A DNA stretch of 43,020 nt from Dyella_B sp035486915 (GCF_035486915.1 NZ_DATHMR010000073.1:1-43020); one strand, 5' to 3'; counted from the stretch's first letter, positions 1-8,226 are shown. The notes: a model not told the origin generated them from the letters alone. A program made the numbers and translations.

Positions 1-200
1 ATCTTTCTGAAGCGTTGTCCTAACCGTAAAACGTCAGCTTTTTGAATTGACTCTTAGGTTAGACGCTTGCATTTATTGGACAGGTTTCCCTTCCATCGCA
101 AGACGCCCACACAAGTCACCTGCGCACACTGTCAAAGATCGTTTCAATCCAACCTCTTGCGAGGTCGCCCCAAGGACGTTTCGTCCGGGGTGAGCCGCCC
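1..200 (-). promoter_or_regulatory. rRNA operon leader with boxA/boxC antitermination signals
   Basis: Read on the minus strand, this is the leader of a ribosomal RNA operon whose 16S gene should begin just beyond the left edge. The boxA-like TCTTTGACA lies at 138-130 and is followed by GTGTGGGC (boxC-like) at 112-105. Order and wording match the E. coli rrn leader (TCTTTAACA, then GTGTGGGC). In rrn operons these RNA elements recruit Nus factors and S4/S10 so that transcription resists Rho, and they lie near the RNase III processing stem. The 16S 5' end itself is not in the window. Confidence 0.8.
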
Positions 201-228
201 ATTTTACATCTCTTCGTACTTCCGTCAA
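201..228 (-). promoter_or_regulatory. rRNA operon sigma-70 promoter
   Basis: Minus-strand -35 TTGACG (228-223) and -10 TAAAAT (206-201), separated by 16 bp. The bases after the -10 are GC-rich (GGGCGGCTC), the discriminator type linked to stringent control by ppGpp/DksA. A-rich bases lie upstream of the -35, as in UP elements. It sits about 65-95 bases before the boxA, which supports its being the rrn P1 promoter. Confidence 0.75.
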
Positions 229-331
229 CACCCTCAGCGAAGCTTTTTTGCTGAGGAGATTGCCGAGCGCGAGAGATGCGGCGGCGGGGTGGCGAATACT
301 AGGGAGGGCTTGCGAGTTTGGCAAGCGATTG

Positions 332-351
332 CGCGAAAATTTTTTTTCGCG
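332..351 (-). repeat. A/T-centred inverted repeat between tyrS and rrn
   Basis: Twenty bases form CGCG, A/T tract, CGCG, giving a perfect stem CGCGAAAA/TTTTCGCG with a four-base loop. It lies between the tyrS terminator and the rrn promoter. It could be a second tyrS terminator or a flexible upstream element of the rrn promoter; the sequence alone does not decide. Confidence 0.4.
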
Positions 352-391
352 TAGTGCGATGACGATCGCTTTCGTCGATGCGTGAAATATC

Positions 392-419
392 GAGCACGAC
401 GATCTGCATCGTCGCGCTC
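392..419 (-). terminator. Candidate terminator hairpin of tyrS
   Basis: Just after the tyrS stop, the minus strand forms a 12-bp stem, GAGCGCGACGAT against ATCGTCGTGCTC with one G-U pair, closed by a four-base loop. The following bases (GATATTTCACG) are only mildly U-rich, so efficiency is uncertain. It would insulate tyrS from the rRNA operon downstream. Confidence 0.5.
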
Positions 420-426
420 GACTTTA

Positions 427-1638
427 TTACCCCTGTGTCAGCAAAACGCGTGCGAAATTACGCTTGCCGATCTGCAGAACCCCCTCAAAACCCGGTGTAA
501 ACATACGCTGCGCATCTTCGACAACTTCCGCGTCGATGCGCACAGCACGTTCCTTGAGCTTGCGATTGGCTTCTGCATTGCTCGGCGTAAGACCTGCGGC
601 CGTAAGTAGCGCCGGCAAACGCAACCCTTCTAGAGGCACCGCAATTTCGGTAAGCGGCAAAAGACGGGTATCGCCCTCGCCACGCACCACGGCGTGCCAG
701 CCTGCAATGGCCAGTTCCGCAGCGGCCGCGTCGTGGAAGCGCGCGGCAAGCTCACGCGCTAATCGCAGCTTTGCATCGCGCGGATTGAGCGCACCGCTCG
801 CCACATCGCGTTTCATCTGCGCAAGCTCGTCGAGCGACACGTCAAAGCTCAGCAGCTCGAACCAGCGCCACATCAGCTCGTCGCCGATCTTCATCGTCTT
901 GGTGACGATATCGATCGCCGGCTCGTTGATGCCGATGTAGTTGCCCAACGATTTGGACATCTTGTTGACGCCGTCGAGGCCTTCGAGCAGCGGCATCGTC
1001 AACACGATTTGCGGCGGCTGCCCATGATGTTCCTGCAGCGCCCGACCCATCAACAGATTGAATTTCTGATCTGTGCCACCGAGCTCGACGTCGCACCTCA
1101 GCGCCACGGAGTCGTAACCCTGCGTGAGCGGGTACAGAAATTCGTGAATCGCAATGGGCTGCTGCGCGGCGAAGCGCTTGGCGAAATCGTCGCGCTCGAG
1201 CATGCGCGCCACCGTGTGCTGCGCGGCGAGCTTGATCATGTCCGTCGCGGTCATCTGACCGAACCATTCGGAATTGAAGCGCAGCTCGGTTTTCTCCCGA
1301 TCGAGCACCTTGAAGACCTGCTCGGCGTAGGTCTCTGCATTCGCCAGCACATCCTCGCGGGTAAGAGGCTTGCGCGTGACGTTCTTGCCGGTCGGATCGC
1401 CAATCATCCCGGTGAAATCGCCGATCAGAAAGATCACCTGGTGTCCGAGATCTTGAAATTGCCGCATTTTGTTGAGCAGCACCGTATGGCCCAGGTGCAA
1501 ATCCGGCGCAGTCGGGTCGAAGCCCGCCTTGATGCGAAGGGGACGCCCAAGCTTGAGTCGCTCGACCAATTCTTCCTTTTTGATGATCTCGTCGGCGCCT
1601 CGCGCAATGGTGGCAAGCGCCTGGTCAAGCTCGTTCAT
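427..1638 (-). CDS. tyrS: Tyrosyl-tRNA synthetase
   Basis: Class I aminoacyl-tRNA synthetase that activates tyrosine with ATP and charges tRNA-Tyr in the cytoplasm. At 403 aa it has the length of the TyrRS branch typical of many Gammaproteobacteria. The signature HLGHT (HIGH motif, about residue 48) and NKMSKSLG (KMSKS loop, about residue 228) are both present, with the Rossmann-fold catalytic domain between them. The last 65 or so residues (for example ANRKLKERAVRID) look like an S4 RNA-binding domain that contacts the long variable arm of the tRNA. The ATG at 1638 is preceded by GAGGAATGC, a good ribosome binding site. The gene lies directly upstream of, and in the same direction as, the rRNA operon. 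Confidence 0.97.
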   Translation of the reverse strand: MNELDQALATIARGADEIIKKEELVERLKLGRPLRIKAGFDPTAPDLHLGHTVLLNKMRQFQDLGHQVIFLIGDFTGMIGDPTGKNVTRKPLTREDVLANAETYAEQVFKVLDREKTELRFNSEWFGQMTATDMIKLAAQHTVARMLERDDFAKRFAAQQPIAIHEFLYPLTQGYDSVALRCDVELGGTDQKFNLLMGRALQEHHGQPPQIVLTMPLLEGLDGVNKMSKSLGNYIGINEPAIDIVTKTMKIGDELMWRWFELLSFDVSLDELAQMKRDVASGALNPRDAKLRLARELAARFHDAAAAELAIAGWHAVVRGEGDTRLLPLTEIAVPLEGLRLPALLTAAGLTPSNAEANRKLKERAVRIDAEVVEDAQRMFTPGFEGVLQIGKRNFARVLLTQG

Positions 1639-1749
1639 GCATTCCTCGTGATTTAGTTGCTTAGGCAGCCAAATAGGTGATGCCGGCCGTCAATACCGTT
1701 AATTGTGCGTTAACCGGAAACATCATGCAAACCATTGATGGAAAAGGCA

Positions 1750-1779
1750 TTGACGCACTTTACACAAGGTCGTTATGGT
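1750..1779 (+). promoter_or_regulatory. Possible promoter of the M23 peptidase gene
   Basis: TTGACG (1750-1755) and TATGGT (1774-1779) are separated by 18 bp in the 211-bp divergent gap between tyrS and the peptidase gene, about 70 bp before the ATG. Spacing is acceptable but the -10 is imperfect, so this is a candidate only. Confidence 0.35.
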
Positions 1780-1849
1780 ACGCGGCAATTGATACTTTGT
1801 ACCGCGGGGGCGGTCGCACGATGAATAATAAGAAGAAGGTCCGCTAGCG

Positions 1850-3295
1850 ATGGCCGAAGGCAAGCTCGACGCGCGTAGCGCGCGCAAACAGGCCATCCGC
1901 CGCAAGGCCCAACGCCGCCACTCACACTTCTACCAGCACTGCTCGCACTGGTCGTTCAACCGCCAGAGTGAAGGCACGCCTATCCATTGGTATCGCGAAC
2001 GCTGGATGCTCGCGGCAACGGCGTTGCTGATTACGTTGCTGTCCGGCTTTCTGATTCCTGCGTGGGCGACAGCGATGAAGCCCACCACAGTCGAACCCAT
2101 TGAACACACGCTGCTCCCCCTTGCCCTGCCGAAGATCGAAGCCCCCACGCTCAAGGCACCCGCAGTGGAAGATTGGCGCGTGGTGCAGGTTCGTCCCGGT
2201 CAGACACTCTCCGACATTTTCCAGAGTCAGGGTTTGAGCCTGACGGATCTGCAGCATGTGGTCGACAGCGCAGGCGACGCAAAATCGGCGCTGCACCATA
2301 TCCAGCCGGGTCAGGAATTCGATTTCCTGATCGGTCGCAGCGGCAGCCTTGAAGGCATTCGTTTTGATAAGGACGAAGCTACGCGCGCTGTGATTCGACT
2401 CGACGGCGCTAAGCCTGCCGAAACCATCGCGGCACGTACAGTCGAGACGCGCGAGCAGGTTGCGCACGGTGTGATCGACGATTCGCTCTTTGCTGCCGCT
2501 GCGAAAGCAGGCCTGAGCAATGCGATGGTGATCAAGCTCGCTGACCTCTTCAAATACGACGTCGACTTCGTACAGGATCTGCGCGTGGGCGATAGCTTCA
2601 CCGTGGTTTACGACAACGTTTATCGCGATGGCGCGTATTTGCGCGAGGGCGATATCGTTGCGGCCGAGTTCGTCAACCAGGGCCATCGTTATACGGCGTA
2701 TCGCTTCAAGCGTGCTGATGGAAGCATCGGCTGGTTTAGCGAAGACGGGCGTCCCATCCAGAAATCCTTCCTGCGTATTCCGGTGGATTTCACGCGCATT
2801 TCCTCGCCCTTCAGCGCGGCGCGCATGCATCCGATTCTCGGCTTGATGCGCGCGCACAAGGGTGTCGATTACGCCGCGCCGACGGGCACGCCGATTCATG
2901 CTGCAGGCGATGGCGTAATCAAGTACCGCGCGTGGATGAATGGTTATGGCAACTTCGTGATCATCCAGCACGATTCGCACATCAGCACCGCATACGGGCA
3001 CATGTCGCGCTTTGCGACGGAACGCATCGGTCAACACGTGCACCAGGGCGACATCATCGGCTACGTCGGCATGACGGGCTTGGCGACCGGCCCGCATCTG
3101 CACTACGAATTCCGCGTGGATGGTGTACAGCGCAACCCGCAAACGGTGACGCTGCCCAAGCCGGAGCCACTGGCCGGCGCGCAAATGGCGATGTTCCAGA
3201 GCAACGCGGTGAAACCGCAGCTTGCACGACTGATGGAAATCGACAACAACTACAAGCTCGCGCGCGCTGATTCCACCAAACGCAGCGACGACTGA
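1850..3295 (+). CDS. M23 (LytM/MepM-like) peptidoglycan endopeptidase
   Basis: Membrane-anchored zinc endopeptidase predicted to cut peptide cross-links in the murein. The 481-aa protein has a basic cytoplasmic head (residues 1-50), one transmembrane segment (about 53-75), an OapA/LysM-like region around VRPGQTLSDIFQSQGLSL that probably binds glycan, then a C-terminal LytM domain. In that domain HKGVD supplies the first metal His and Asp, and HLHYE the last metal His. This layout is that of MepM/YebA. The ATG follows GAAGAAGGT. anmK starts 8 bases after the stop, so the two are probably co-transcribed and joined by murein turnover and recycling. The exact bond cut is inferred from the family. 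Confidence 0.92.
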   Translation: MAEGKLDARSARKQAIRRKAQRRHSHFYQHCSHWSFNRQSEGTPIHWYRERWMLAATALLITLLSGFLIPAWATAMKPTTVEPIEHTLLPLALPKIEAPTLKAPAVEDWRVVQVRPGQTLSDIFQSQGLSLTDLQHVVDSAGDAKSALHHIQPGQEFDFLIGRSGSLEGIRFDKDEATRAVIRLDGAKPAETIAARTVETREQVAHGVIDDSLFAAAAKAGLSNAMVIKLADLFKYDVDFVQDLRVGDSFTVVYDNVYRDGAYLREGDIVAAEFVNQGHRYTAYRFKRADGSIGWFSEDGRPIQKSFLRIPVDFTRISSPFSAARMHPILGLMRAHKGVDYAAPTGTPIHAAGDGVIKYRAWMNGYGNFVIIQHDSHISTAYGHMSRFATERIGQHVHQGDIIGYVGMTGLATGPHLHYEFRVDGVQRNPQTVTLPKPEPLAGAQMAMFQSNAVKPQLARLMEIDNNYKLARADSTKRSDD

Positions 3296-3303
3296 GCCCT
3301 CAC

Positions 3304-4431
3304 GTGGATGACGCGTCGGCGCTTTACATCGGCCTGATTTCCGGCACCAGCGCCGACGGTATCGACGCCGCGCTGGTGCGATTTGAGCAGAACACCCCGA
3401 AACTTGTGCACGCGCTGACGCATCCGTGGCCGGATGCGTTGCGCACGCAGATTCTGCGTGTTGCACAGGACGAAGCACGACTCGATCTGGATGCTTACGG
3501 GCGCCTCGATGTGGCGATCGGTCACGTCTTCGCCGATAGCGCGCAAGAACTTCTCAAGCTGAGCGGCGCGTCATCGGCGTCGGTACGCGCCATTGGCTCG
3601 CATGGTCAGACCATTCGTCATCGACCAACGGGCGAACACCCTTTCACGTTGCAGATTGGCGATGCGAGTGTGATCGCCGAACGCAACAATATCGATGTCG
3701 TTGCGGATTTCCGTCGTGCGGACGTCGCGGCAGGCGGACAAGGTGCGCCACTACTACCCGCCGTGCACGCCATGCTGTTGGCCAAACCAGGTCGTACGCG
3801 GGTGGTGCTTAATCTTGGCGGCATCGCCAATATCACCGTACTTTCGGCAAATGGCGACGTGCTTGGCTTCGATACGGGACCGGCAAACGGGTTGCTCGAT
3901 GCATGGTGCCTGCGACATCGTGGCGAAGCGTTCGATCGGGATGGCGCGTTCGCAGCAAGCGGTCGCGTCGACGAAACGCTTCTTGCCACGCTTCTGCAGG
4001 ATCTCTATTTCGCGCTGCCACCGCCGAAAAGCACGGGGCGTGAACATTTCCATCTCGCATGGCTGGATGCGCAACTGGAACCGGCAACGCGATCGCCTGC
4101 CGATGTTCAAGCGACACTGTTGGAACTCACCGCGCGAAGTGTCGTGAACGCGATTGCGCAACATGCCCGCGATGCCTCCGATGTGTTGATCTGCGGCGGT
4201 GGCGTGCATAACAGCGTCCTGGTTGAACGATTGCGCGCATTGTTGCAACCGCGCGCGATGCACAGCACCGCCGATTACGGCGTCGATCCGGATTATCTGG
4301 AGGCCACGGCGTTTGCGTGGCTTGCCCGGCAGCGCCTGCTTGGATTGCCCGGCAACTTGCCTGCCGTGACCGGTGCGAGTGGATGGCGGGTATTGGGCGC
4401 GATCTACGCAGCGCCCCGCACACTCCGCTGA
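3304..4431 (+). CDS. anmK: Anhydro-N-acetylmuramic acid kinase
   Basis: AnmK opens the 1,6-anhydro ring of anhydroMurNAc and phosphorylates it to MurNAc-6-phosphate, a step of peptidoglycan recycling in the cytoplasm. The 375-aa protein shows the N-terminal phosphate-binding motif GLISGTSADGIDAALV (residues 10-25), GSHGQTIRH (98-106), NLGGIANIT (170-178) and GFDTGPANGLLD (188-199), whose Asp190 corresponds to the catalytic base of the family. The start is a GTG at 3304; the ATG four bases downstream is out of frame. It lies 8 bases behind an M23 endopeptidase and near an AmpG-type anhydromuropeptide importer, so supplier, importer and kinase are neighbours. Confidence 0.96.
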   Translation: MDDASALYIGLISGTSADGIDAALVRFEQNTPKLVHALTHPWPDALRTQILRVAQDEARLDLDAYGRLDVAIGHVFADSAQELLKLSGASSASVRAIGSHGQTIRHRPTGEHPFTLQIGDASVIAERNNIDVVADFRRADVAAGGQGAPLLPAVHAMLLAKPGRTRVVLNLGGIANITVLSANGDVLGFDTGPANGLLDAWCLRHRGEAFDRDGAFAASGRVDETLLATLLQDLYFALPPPKSTGREHFHLAWLDAQLEPATRSPADVQATLLELTARSVVNAIAQHARDASDVLICGGGVHNSVLVERLRALLQPRAMHSTADYGVDPDYLEATAFAWLARQRLLGLPGNLPAVTGASGWRVLGAIYAAPRTLR

Positions 4432-4456
4432 TCCATCGGTCAACGAAAGATCAGCG
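4426..4456. terminator. Inverted repeat spanning both convergent stop codons
   Basis: CGCTGATC (4426-4433) and GATCAGCG (4449-4456) are perfect 8-bp arms around a 15-base loop. The stop of anmK lies in the left arm and the stop of the convergent RHH gene in the right arm. There is no T-run on either side, so it may be a weak two-way terminator or a 3'-end RNA stabiliser. Confidence 0.35.
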
Positions 4457-4735
4457 ACTTCCCGTGGCAAGCTGCTCGGGGCGCGCCACAGAGAGTGCCT
4501 GCATCGCCTCCTGAAAAGCCGCCTGCTCGCTTGCATCCCACTCATTGGCGGGCGCCGCGAGCTCTTTCGATTCGCGCGAACTTTCCGCAAGCAAACCTGC
4601 GCTTTCGGAAACACCCAAACCGTGCCGAAGCGCCTGCAGTACGACGTCGTTGACCGCCACTTGGCGCTCTTTCGCCAGTGTCTTTATGCGCTCAACCATA
4701 AGGCGGTCGATGTGTCGAATCATGATATCCGGCAT
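4451..4735 (-). CDS. Ribbon-helix-helix DNA-binding protein, antitoxin-like
   Basis: A 94-aa protein whose first 40 residues (IMIRHIDRLMVERIKTLAKE, then a second helix around NDVVLQALRHGL) fit the Arc/MetJ/FitA-type ribbon-helix-helix fold, which binds DNA as a dimer through its N-terminal beta strand. The C-terminal half is acidic and Ala/Glu-rich. Such proteins are usually antitoxins that repress their own operon, but no toxin-sized PIN or RelE frame is seen beside it, so it is either orphan or a plain regulator. The ATG at 4735 was chosen because GGAGTGGAG precedes it and the fold begins there; a longer frame starting upstream has no support. It lies 133 bases downstream of the AmpG-type gene on the same strand. 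Confidence 0.7.
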   Translation of the reverse strand: MPDIMIRHIDRLMVERIKTLAKERQVAVNDVVLQALRHGLGVSESAGLLAESSRESKELAAPANEWDASEQAAFQEAMQALSVARPEQLATGSR

Positions 4736-4868
4736 ATGGCTCCACTCCGTGCCACGTAGCCCCTGTGTCTTGATGGTCGCCAACACGGCGCCCGCGAGCA
4801 ATCACCATGGCGGCGATTCGTGGGCCAGTTGGCAGTTGCGATGTGAATGCGTCGGTAAGTGCGTTTAG

Positions 4869-6170
4869 TTAACTATTTGCTTCTGGTTGCTCGCGACGAA
4901 AGCGCGGCCAGAGCACACCGAAAAGCAACATGGCGGGCAGTATCGAGAGCACCGTGATCAGGAAATAGCTTCCGTATCCCAGTGCCGTCACAATGCCACC
5001 CGCGAAGAAACCGAGCAGTTTTCCAGGCAGGTTCACCAGCGAGCTTAGCAACGCGTATTGCGTCGCCGTATGCCTGCGATTCACGAGCAATGACAGAAAC
5101 GCCACCGTCGGCGGCCCCAGAAGACCTTCCGCAAAATTCTGACCGGAAATCGCCAACGTCAGGACGGACAACTCGCCGTGTCGCGTGAGTAGCAACGTGT
5201 AGAGCAAGTTGCTGCAGCTTTCCAACACAATCGCCACACCCAACGTGCGCCATGCACCCCAGCGCGCGACGGCTGCACCACCTACGAATGCACCAGCGAT
5301 GCCTATCCATACACCGTAGATCTTCGTGACCGCGCCAATTTCGGTTTTGGAAAAACCCATGTCGCGATAGAACGGGCTCATTACACCGCCCACGATGGAC
5401 TGCTCTGGAACCTTGAACAGCAAGATGAAAAACAGAACCAGGAGAGCGAGCTTCCAGCCATAGCGGCGAAAGAAATCCGTGAAGGGATCGATCACACCTT
5501 CCTGCATGGCGCCACGCCAGGAGGTTGGTGTCGGATGACGCACGTCCGGCTCGCGCATAACGAGCGTCGTGATAATCGGAACCACCATCATCGCTGCCAT
5601 CAACACGTAGACCAGCGTCCATGCGATGTGATCGGCGAGGATCACCGCAACCGCACCCGCCATCAGCAAACCAATCCGATACCCCAATGAATAGGTCGCC
5701 ACAAGCGCGCCTTGGGCCGACGCGGGCGCGATCTCGATGCGGTAAGCATCGATCGCGATATCTTGTGTGGCGCCCATAAAGGCAACCAGCAACGTGACAG
5801 CGACGAACATGGGGAGTTGATGTGGTGTAAACACCGCCATTGCGACCAACCCAACGAGCACGCCTAACTGCGCGAACAGCAACCAGCCGCGACGTTGGCC
5901 CAAGCGACCGAACAACGGCAAACGCGAATGATCGAGCAACGGCGCCCAAAGAAACTTGAACGCGTACGTCATGCCCGCGCTGGCGATCATCGTGATGTCG
6001 GCCAGCACAATTCCGTTTTCTTTCAACCAGAACGCCGCGGTTCCCGCGACAAGCAAAAACGGTAATCCCGACGAGAAGCCTAACAGGCACAGCGTCCACG
6101 CAGCGGGCTGCGAAAACGAGCGCCAGATGGAAGGCTTGGCCGCCGGTGAAGCCACAGACTCAGTCGGCAT
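4869..6170 (-). CDS. ampG: AmpG-type muropeptide/MFS permease
   Basis: Inner-membrane transporter of about 433 aa with 12 or more hydrophobic segments. The N-terminal run LGFSSGLPFLLVAGT, the loop AFKFLWAPLLDH, FGRLGQRRGWLLFAQ and ATQDIAIDAYRIE closely follow AmpG, the proton-coupled importer of GlcNAc-anhydroMurNAc peptides. The start at 6170 was chosen because that ATG overlaps the end of the ExoIII-like gene (ATG inside its last codons, 11-bp overlap) and fits the family's short N-terminus; the frame stays open further upstream. Translational coupling with the preceding gene is likely. With anmK and the M23 peptidase nearby, cell-wall recycling is the probable role. The substrate is inferred from homology. 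Confidence 0.88.
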   Translation of the reverse strand: MPTESVASPAAKPSIWRSFSQPAAWTLCLLGFSSGLPFLLVAGTAAFWLKENGIVLADITMIASAGMTYAFKFLWAPLLDHSRLPLFGRLGQRRGWLLFAQLGVLVGLVAMAVFTPHQLPMFVAVTLLVAFMGATQDIAIDAYRIEIAPASAQGALVATYSLGYRIGLLMAGAVAVILADHIAWTLVYVLMAAMMVVPIITTLVMREPDVRHPTPTSWRGAMQEGVIDPFTDFFRRYGWKLALLVLFFILLFKVPEQSIVGGVMSPFYRDMGFSKTEIGAVTKIYGVWIGIAGAFVGGAAVARWGAWRTLGVAIVLESCSNLLYTLLLTRHGELSVLTLAISGQNFAEGLLGPPTVAFLSLLVNRRHTATQYALLSSLVNLPGKLLGFFAGGIVTALGYGSYFLITVLSILPAMLLFGVLWPRFRREQPEANS

Positions 6171-6930
6171 AGTCGACGATGTAAGGCGCGTGGTCGGAGA
6201 AGCGTTCGTCGCGATAGATCGAGCAGTGCTTGAGGCGATCACGCAATGACGGCGTCACAACCTGATAATCGATGCGCCACCCCACGTTGTTTTCGCGAGC
6301 GCGGCCGCGATTGGACCACCATGTGTACTCCACCGCATCCGGTTTGAGTGCGCGGAAACTGTCGACCCAACCGCGCTTATGGAACAGCAGATCCAGCCAC
6401 GCGCGCTCTTCCGGCAGGCAACCGGAATTTTTCTGGTTGGAACTCCAGTTCTTGATGTCGTCCTTGGTGTGCACGATGTTCCAGTCACCGCAGATGACGT
6501 AGTCGCGTTTACTCTTCAGCCACTTGTCGAAGATCGGCGTAATCCAGTCCATCACTTTGAACTTGAACTGCTGCCGCTCGTCGCCCGACGACCCCGAGGG
6601 TACGTACAGCGATACAACGCTCAGATTGCCGAACCGCGCCTCGACATAACGGCCTTCGTTGTCGAATTCATCCCAGCCCAGTTCGGTGATCACTTTGTCG
6701 GGTTCGCGCTTGGCATAGATGGCCACGCCGCTGTAACCCTTCTTGCTGCTGGCATCACGATAAAAACAGTGATGCCCATCGGGTCGAAACATGGGATCTG
6801 TCAGCTGATCTTCCTGCGCTTTGGTTTCCTGCAGGCAGACCACATCCGCACGCTGTTTTCGCAACCACTCGAACACGCCTTTGTTCGCGGCGGAGCGGAT
6901 GCCATTGGCGTTAAGGCTGATGATGCGCAT
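6160..6930 (-). CDS. xth: Exodeoxyribonuclease III family protein (Crc-like, catalytic residues intact)
   Basis: A 256-aa member of the endonuclease/exonuclease/phosphatase fold that repairs abasic sites and trims 3' ends in DNA. The magnesium and catalytic signatures are present: N8 in LNANGIR, the Gln-Glu of CLQETKAQ, GDWNIVH, and SDHAPYIVDYAD at the C-terminus. Overall wording and its place two genes from pyrE resemble Crc, the Pseudomonas catabolite repression protein, but Crc as I recall it has lost these residues. The start ATG at 6930 follows GAGGAACGCCC. Only 35 bases separate it from the divergent GNAT gene. Nuclease activity is therefore the better prediction. Confidence 0.93.
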   Translation of the reverse strand: MRIISLNANGIRSAANKGVFEWLRKQRADVVCLQETKAQEDQLTDPMFRPDGHHCFYRDASSKKGYSGVAIYAKREPDKVITELGWDEFDNEGRYVEARFGNLSVVSLYVPSGSSGDERQQFKFKVMDWITPIFDKWLKSKRDYVICGDWNIVHTKDDIKNWSSNQKNSGCLPEERAWLDLLFHKRGWVDSFRALKPDAVEYTWWSNRGRARENNVGWRIDYQVVTPSLRDRLKHCSIYRDERFSDHAPYIVDYAD

Positions 6931-6965
6931 GGGCGTTCCTCGTGTGATGCGCCATCATAGCAACC

Positions 6966-7460
6966 ATGGAGAAGTCACCCGCCATCCGTGTCACGCCCGT
7001 CACGCCCGAGCTGCGGCCGGCGTTGCTGCAATTGCGCGTCACTGCGCCGCAGCGGGACTTCGTCAGCGACATCGCACCATCGCTGGAGGACGCCGAACAC
7101 TGTCCTGGCAGCACGCCCATGGTCATCCTTCGGAACGAAGAACCTGTGGGCTACTACCGGATTGAAATCAGCGCGGCCAGCATTGTCGAACGCGACTATG
7201 ACCGGCCCGCGCTGGGGCTGCGTTCCTTTTTTGTCGATTACCGTTGGCAAGGACAAGGACTGGCATCGCGAGCACTGACTGCCGTTATCGACGACCTCTC
7301 CAGGCGCCATCCGCAAGCGCAATTGCTGGTGCTGCTTGTGAACTGCCGCAACCTCACCGCGCTGCGCCTGTATCTTCGCGCCCACTTCGTCGATACCGGA
7401 CAGCTGTACCATGGCGGACGCGCCGGGCCACAGCACTTGCTCTGGCGCGATCTTCCCTGA
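6966..7460 (+). CDS. GNAT-family N-acetyltransferase
   Basis: A 164-aa single-domain acetyltransferase. The acetyl-CoA pyrophosphate loop is visible as RWQGQGLASRALTAVI (about residues 93-108, the R/Q-x-x-G-x-G/A pattern), preceded by the beta strand LRSFFVDY and followed by LVLLVNCRNLTALRLYLRA, the usual motif B region. The substrate cannot be told from sequence. It sits between the divergent ExoIII-like gene (35-bp gap) and pyrE (27-bp gap, same strand), so it may share a transcript with pyrE. Confidence 0.88.
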   Translation: MEKSPAIRVTPVTPELRPALLQLRVTAPQRDFVSDIAPSLEDAEHCPGSTPMVILRNEEPVGYYRIEISAASIVERDYDRPALGLRSFFVDYRWQGQGLASRALTAVIDDLSRRHPQAQLLVLLVNCRNLTALRLYLRAHFVDTGQLYHGGRAGPQHLLWRDLP

Positions 7461-7487
7461 ACTTCGACGACCTCAAGAGAGTTTCCC

Positions 7488-8135
7488 GTGCACGACTATC
7501 AGCGCGACTTCATCGAACTGACCCTGCAGCGCGACGTGCTGCGTTTTGGCGAGTTCACACTCAAATCCGGCCGTCAAAGTCCGTATTTCTTCAACATGGG
7601 ACGCATCGATTCAGGCGCGGCGCTGGCCCGGCTCGGTCGCGCCTATGCCGCCGCGGTGGTCAATTCCGGACTGGCGGTCGACATGCTGTTCGGCCCCGCC
7701 TACAAAGGCATTGCCCTTGCCGCGGCAACGGCGATGGCACTGGCAGACGAACACGGGCGCGATCTGCCCTGGGCCTATAACCGCAAGGAAGCGAAGGACC
7801 ACGGTGAAGGCGGCGTGCTCGTCGGTGCGCCACTGAAGGGGCGCGTGCTGATCGTCGACGATGTCATGACGGCAGGTACGGCCGTGCGTGAATCCCTGTC
7901 ACTGATTCGTGCTCAAGGCGCTACGCCTGCAGGCGTGTTGATCGCGCTGGATCGTCAGGAGCGAGGCCAGGGCGAACTCTCCGCCGCGCAGGAAGTGCAG
8001 CGCGATTACGGTATTCCGGTGGTAGCCATCACCGGTTTCAGCGACGTACTTGCTTACGCTGGCGAACGGCCGGATCTTGCGGCCGAGCATGAGCGCCTGC
8101 TCGCCTACCGCGAACGTTATGGCGTGAAGGCATGA
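7488..8135 (+). CDS. pyrE: Orotate phosphoribosyltransferase
   Basis: PyrE joins orotate to PRPP to make orotidine 5'-phosphate in de novo pyrimidine synthesis. The 215-aa protein carries the PRPP-binding motif VLIVDDVMTAGTAVRE (around residue 120), the N-terminal LKSGRQSPYFFNMG region and the flexible catalytic loop KEAKDHGEGG. The start is a GTG at 7488 preceded by AAGAGAG; no in-frame ATG fits the family N-terminus. Linkage of pyrE to an ExoIII/Crc-type gene is conserved in related Gammaproteobacteria. Confidence 0.97.
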   Translation: MHDYQRDFIELTLQRDVLRFGEFTLKSGRQSPYFFNMGRIDSGAALARLGRAYAAAVVNSGLAVDMLFGPAYKGIALAAATAMALADEHGRDLPWAYNRKEAKDHGEGGVLVGAPLKGRVLIVDDVMTAGTAVRESLSLIRAQGATPAGVLIALDRQERGQGELSAAQEVQRDYGIPVVAITGFSDVLAYAGERPDLAAEHERLLAYRERYGVKA

Positions 8136-8226
8136 ACCACCCGCTGCAGTGAATTCAGTCACGCTGGCGCATACCTGTCGTCCATCTTGTCAAAACCCGC
8201 GGCTATACTGGGGCGAGGAGGGAGTC

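Noticed and set aside
1922..3478. A 518-codon open frame antisense to the M23 peptidase and anmK
   Set aside because: It is the mirror of two genes with clear families; its composition (Arg/His-rich) and lack of any motif mark it as a shadow frame of GC-rich DNA.
4873..6099. A long frame overlapping the AmpG-type gene in another register on the same strand
   Set aside because: No hydrophobic segments or motifs, whereas the chosen frame has the AmpG hallmarks.
8204..8216. TATACT as -10 of the DUF4124 gene
   Set aside because: Transcription from it would begin inside the ribosome binding site and no -35 lies at the proper distance.
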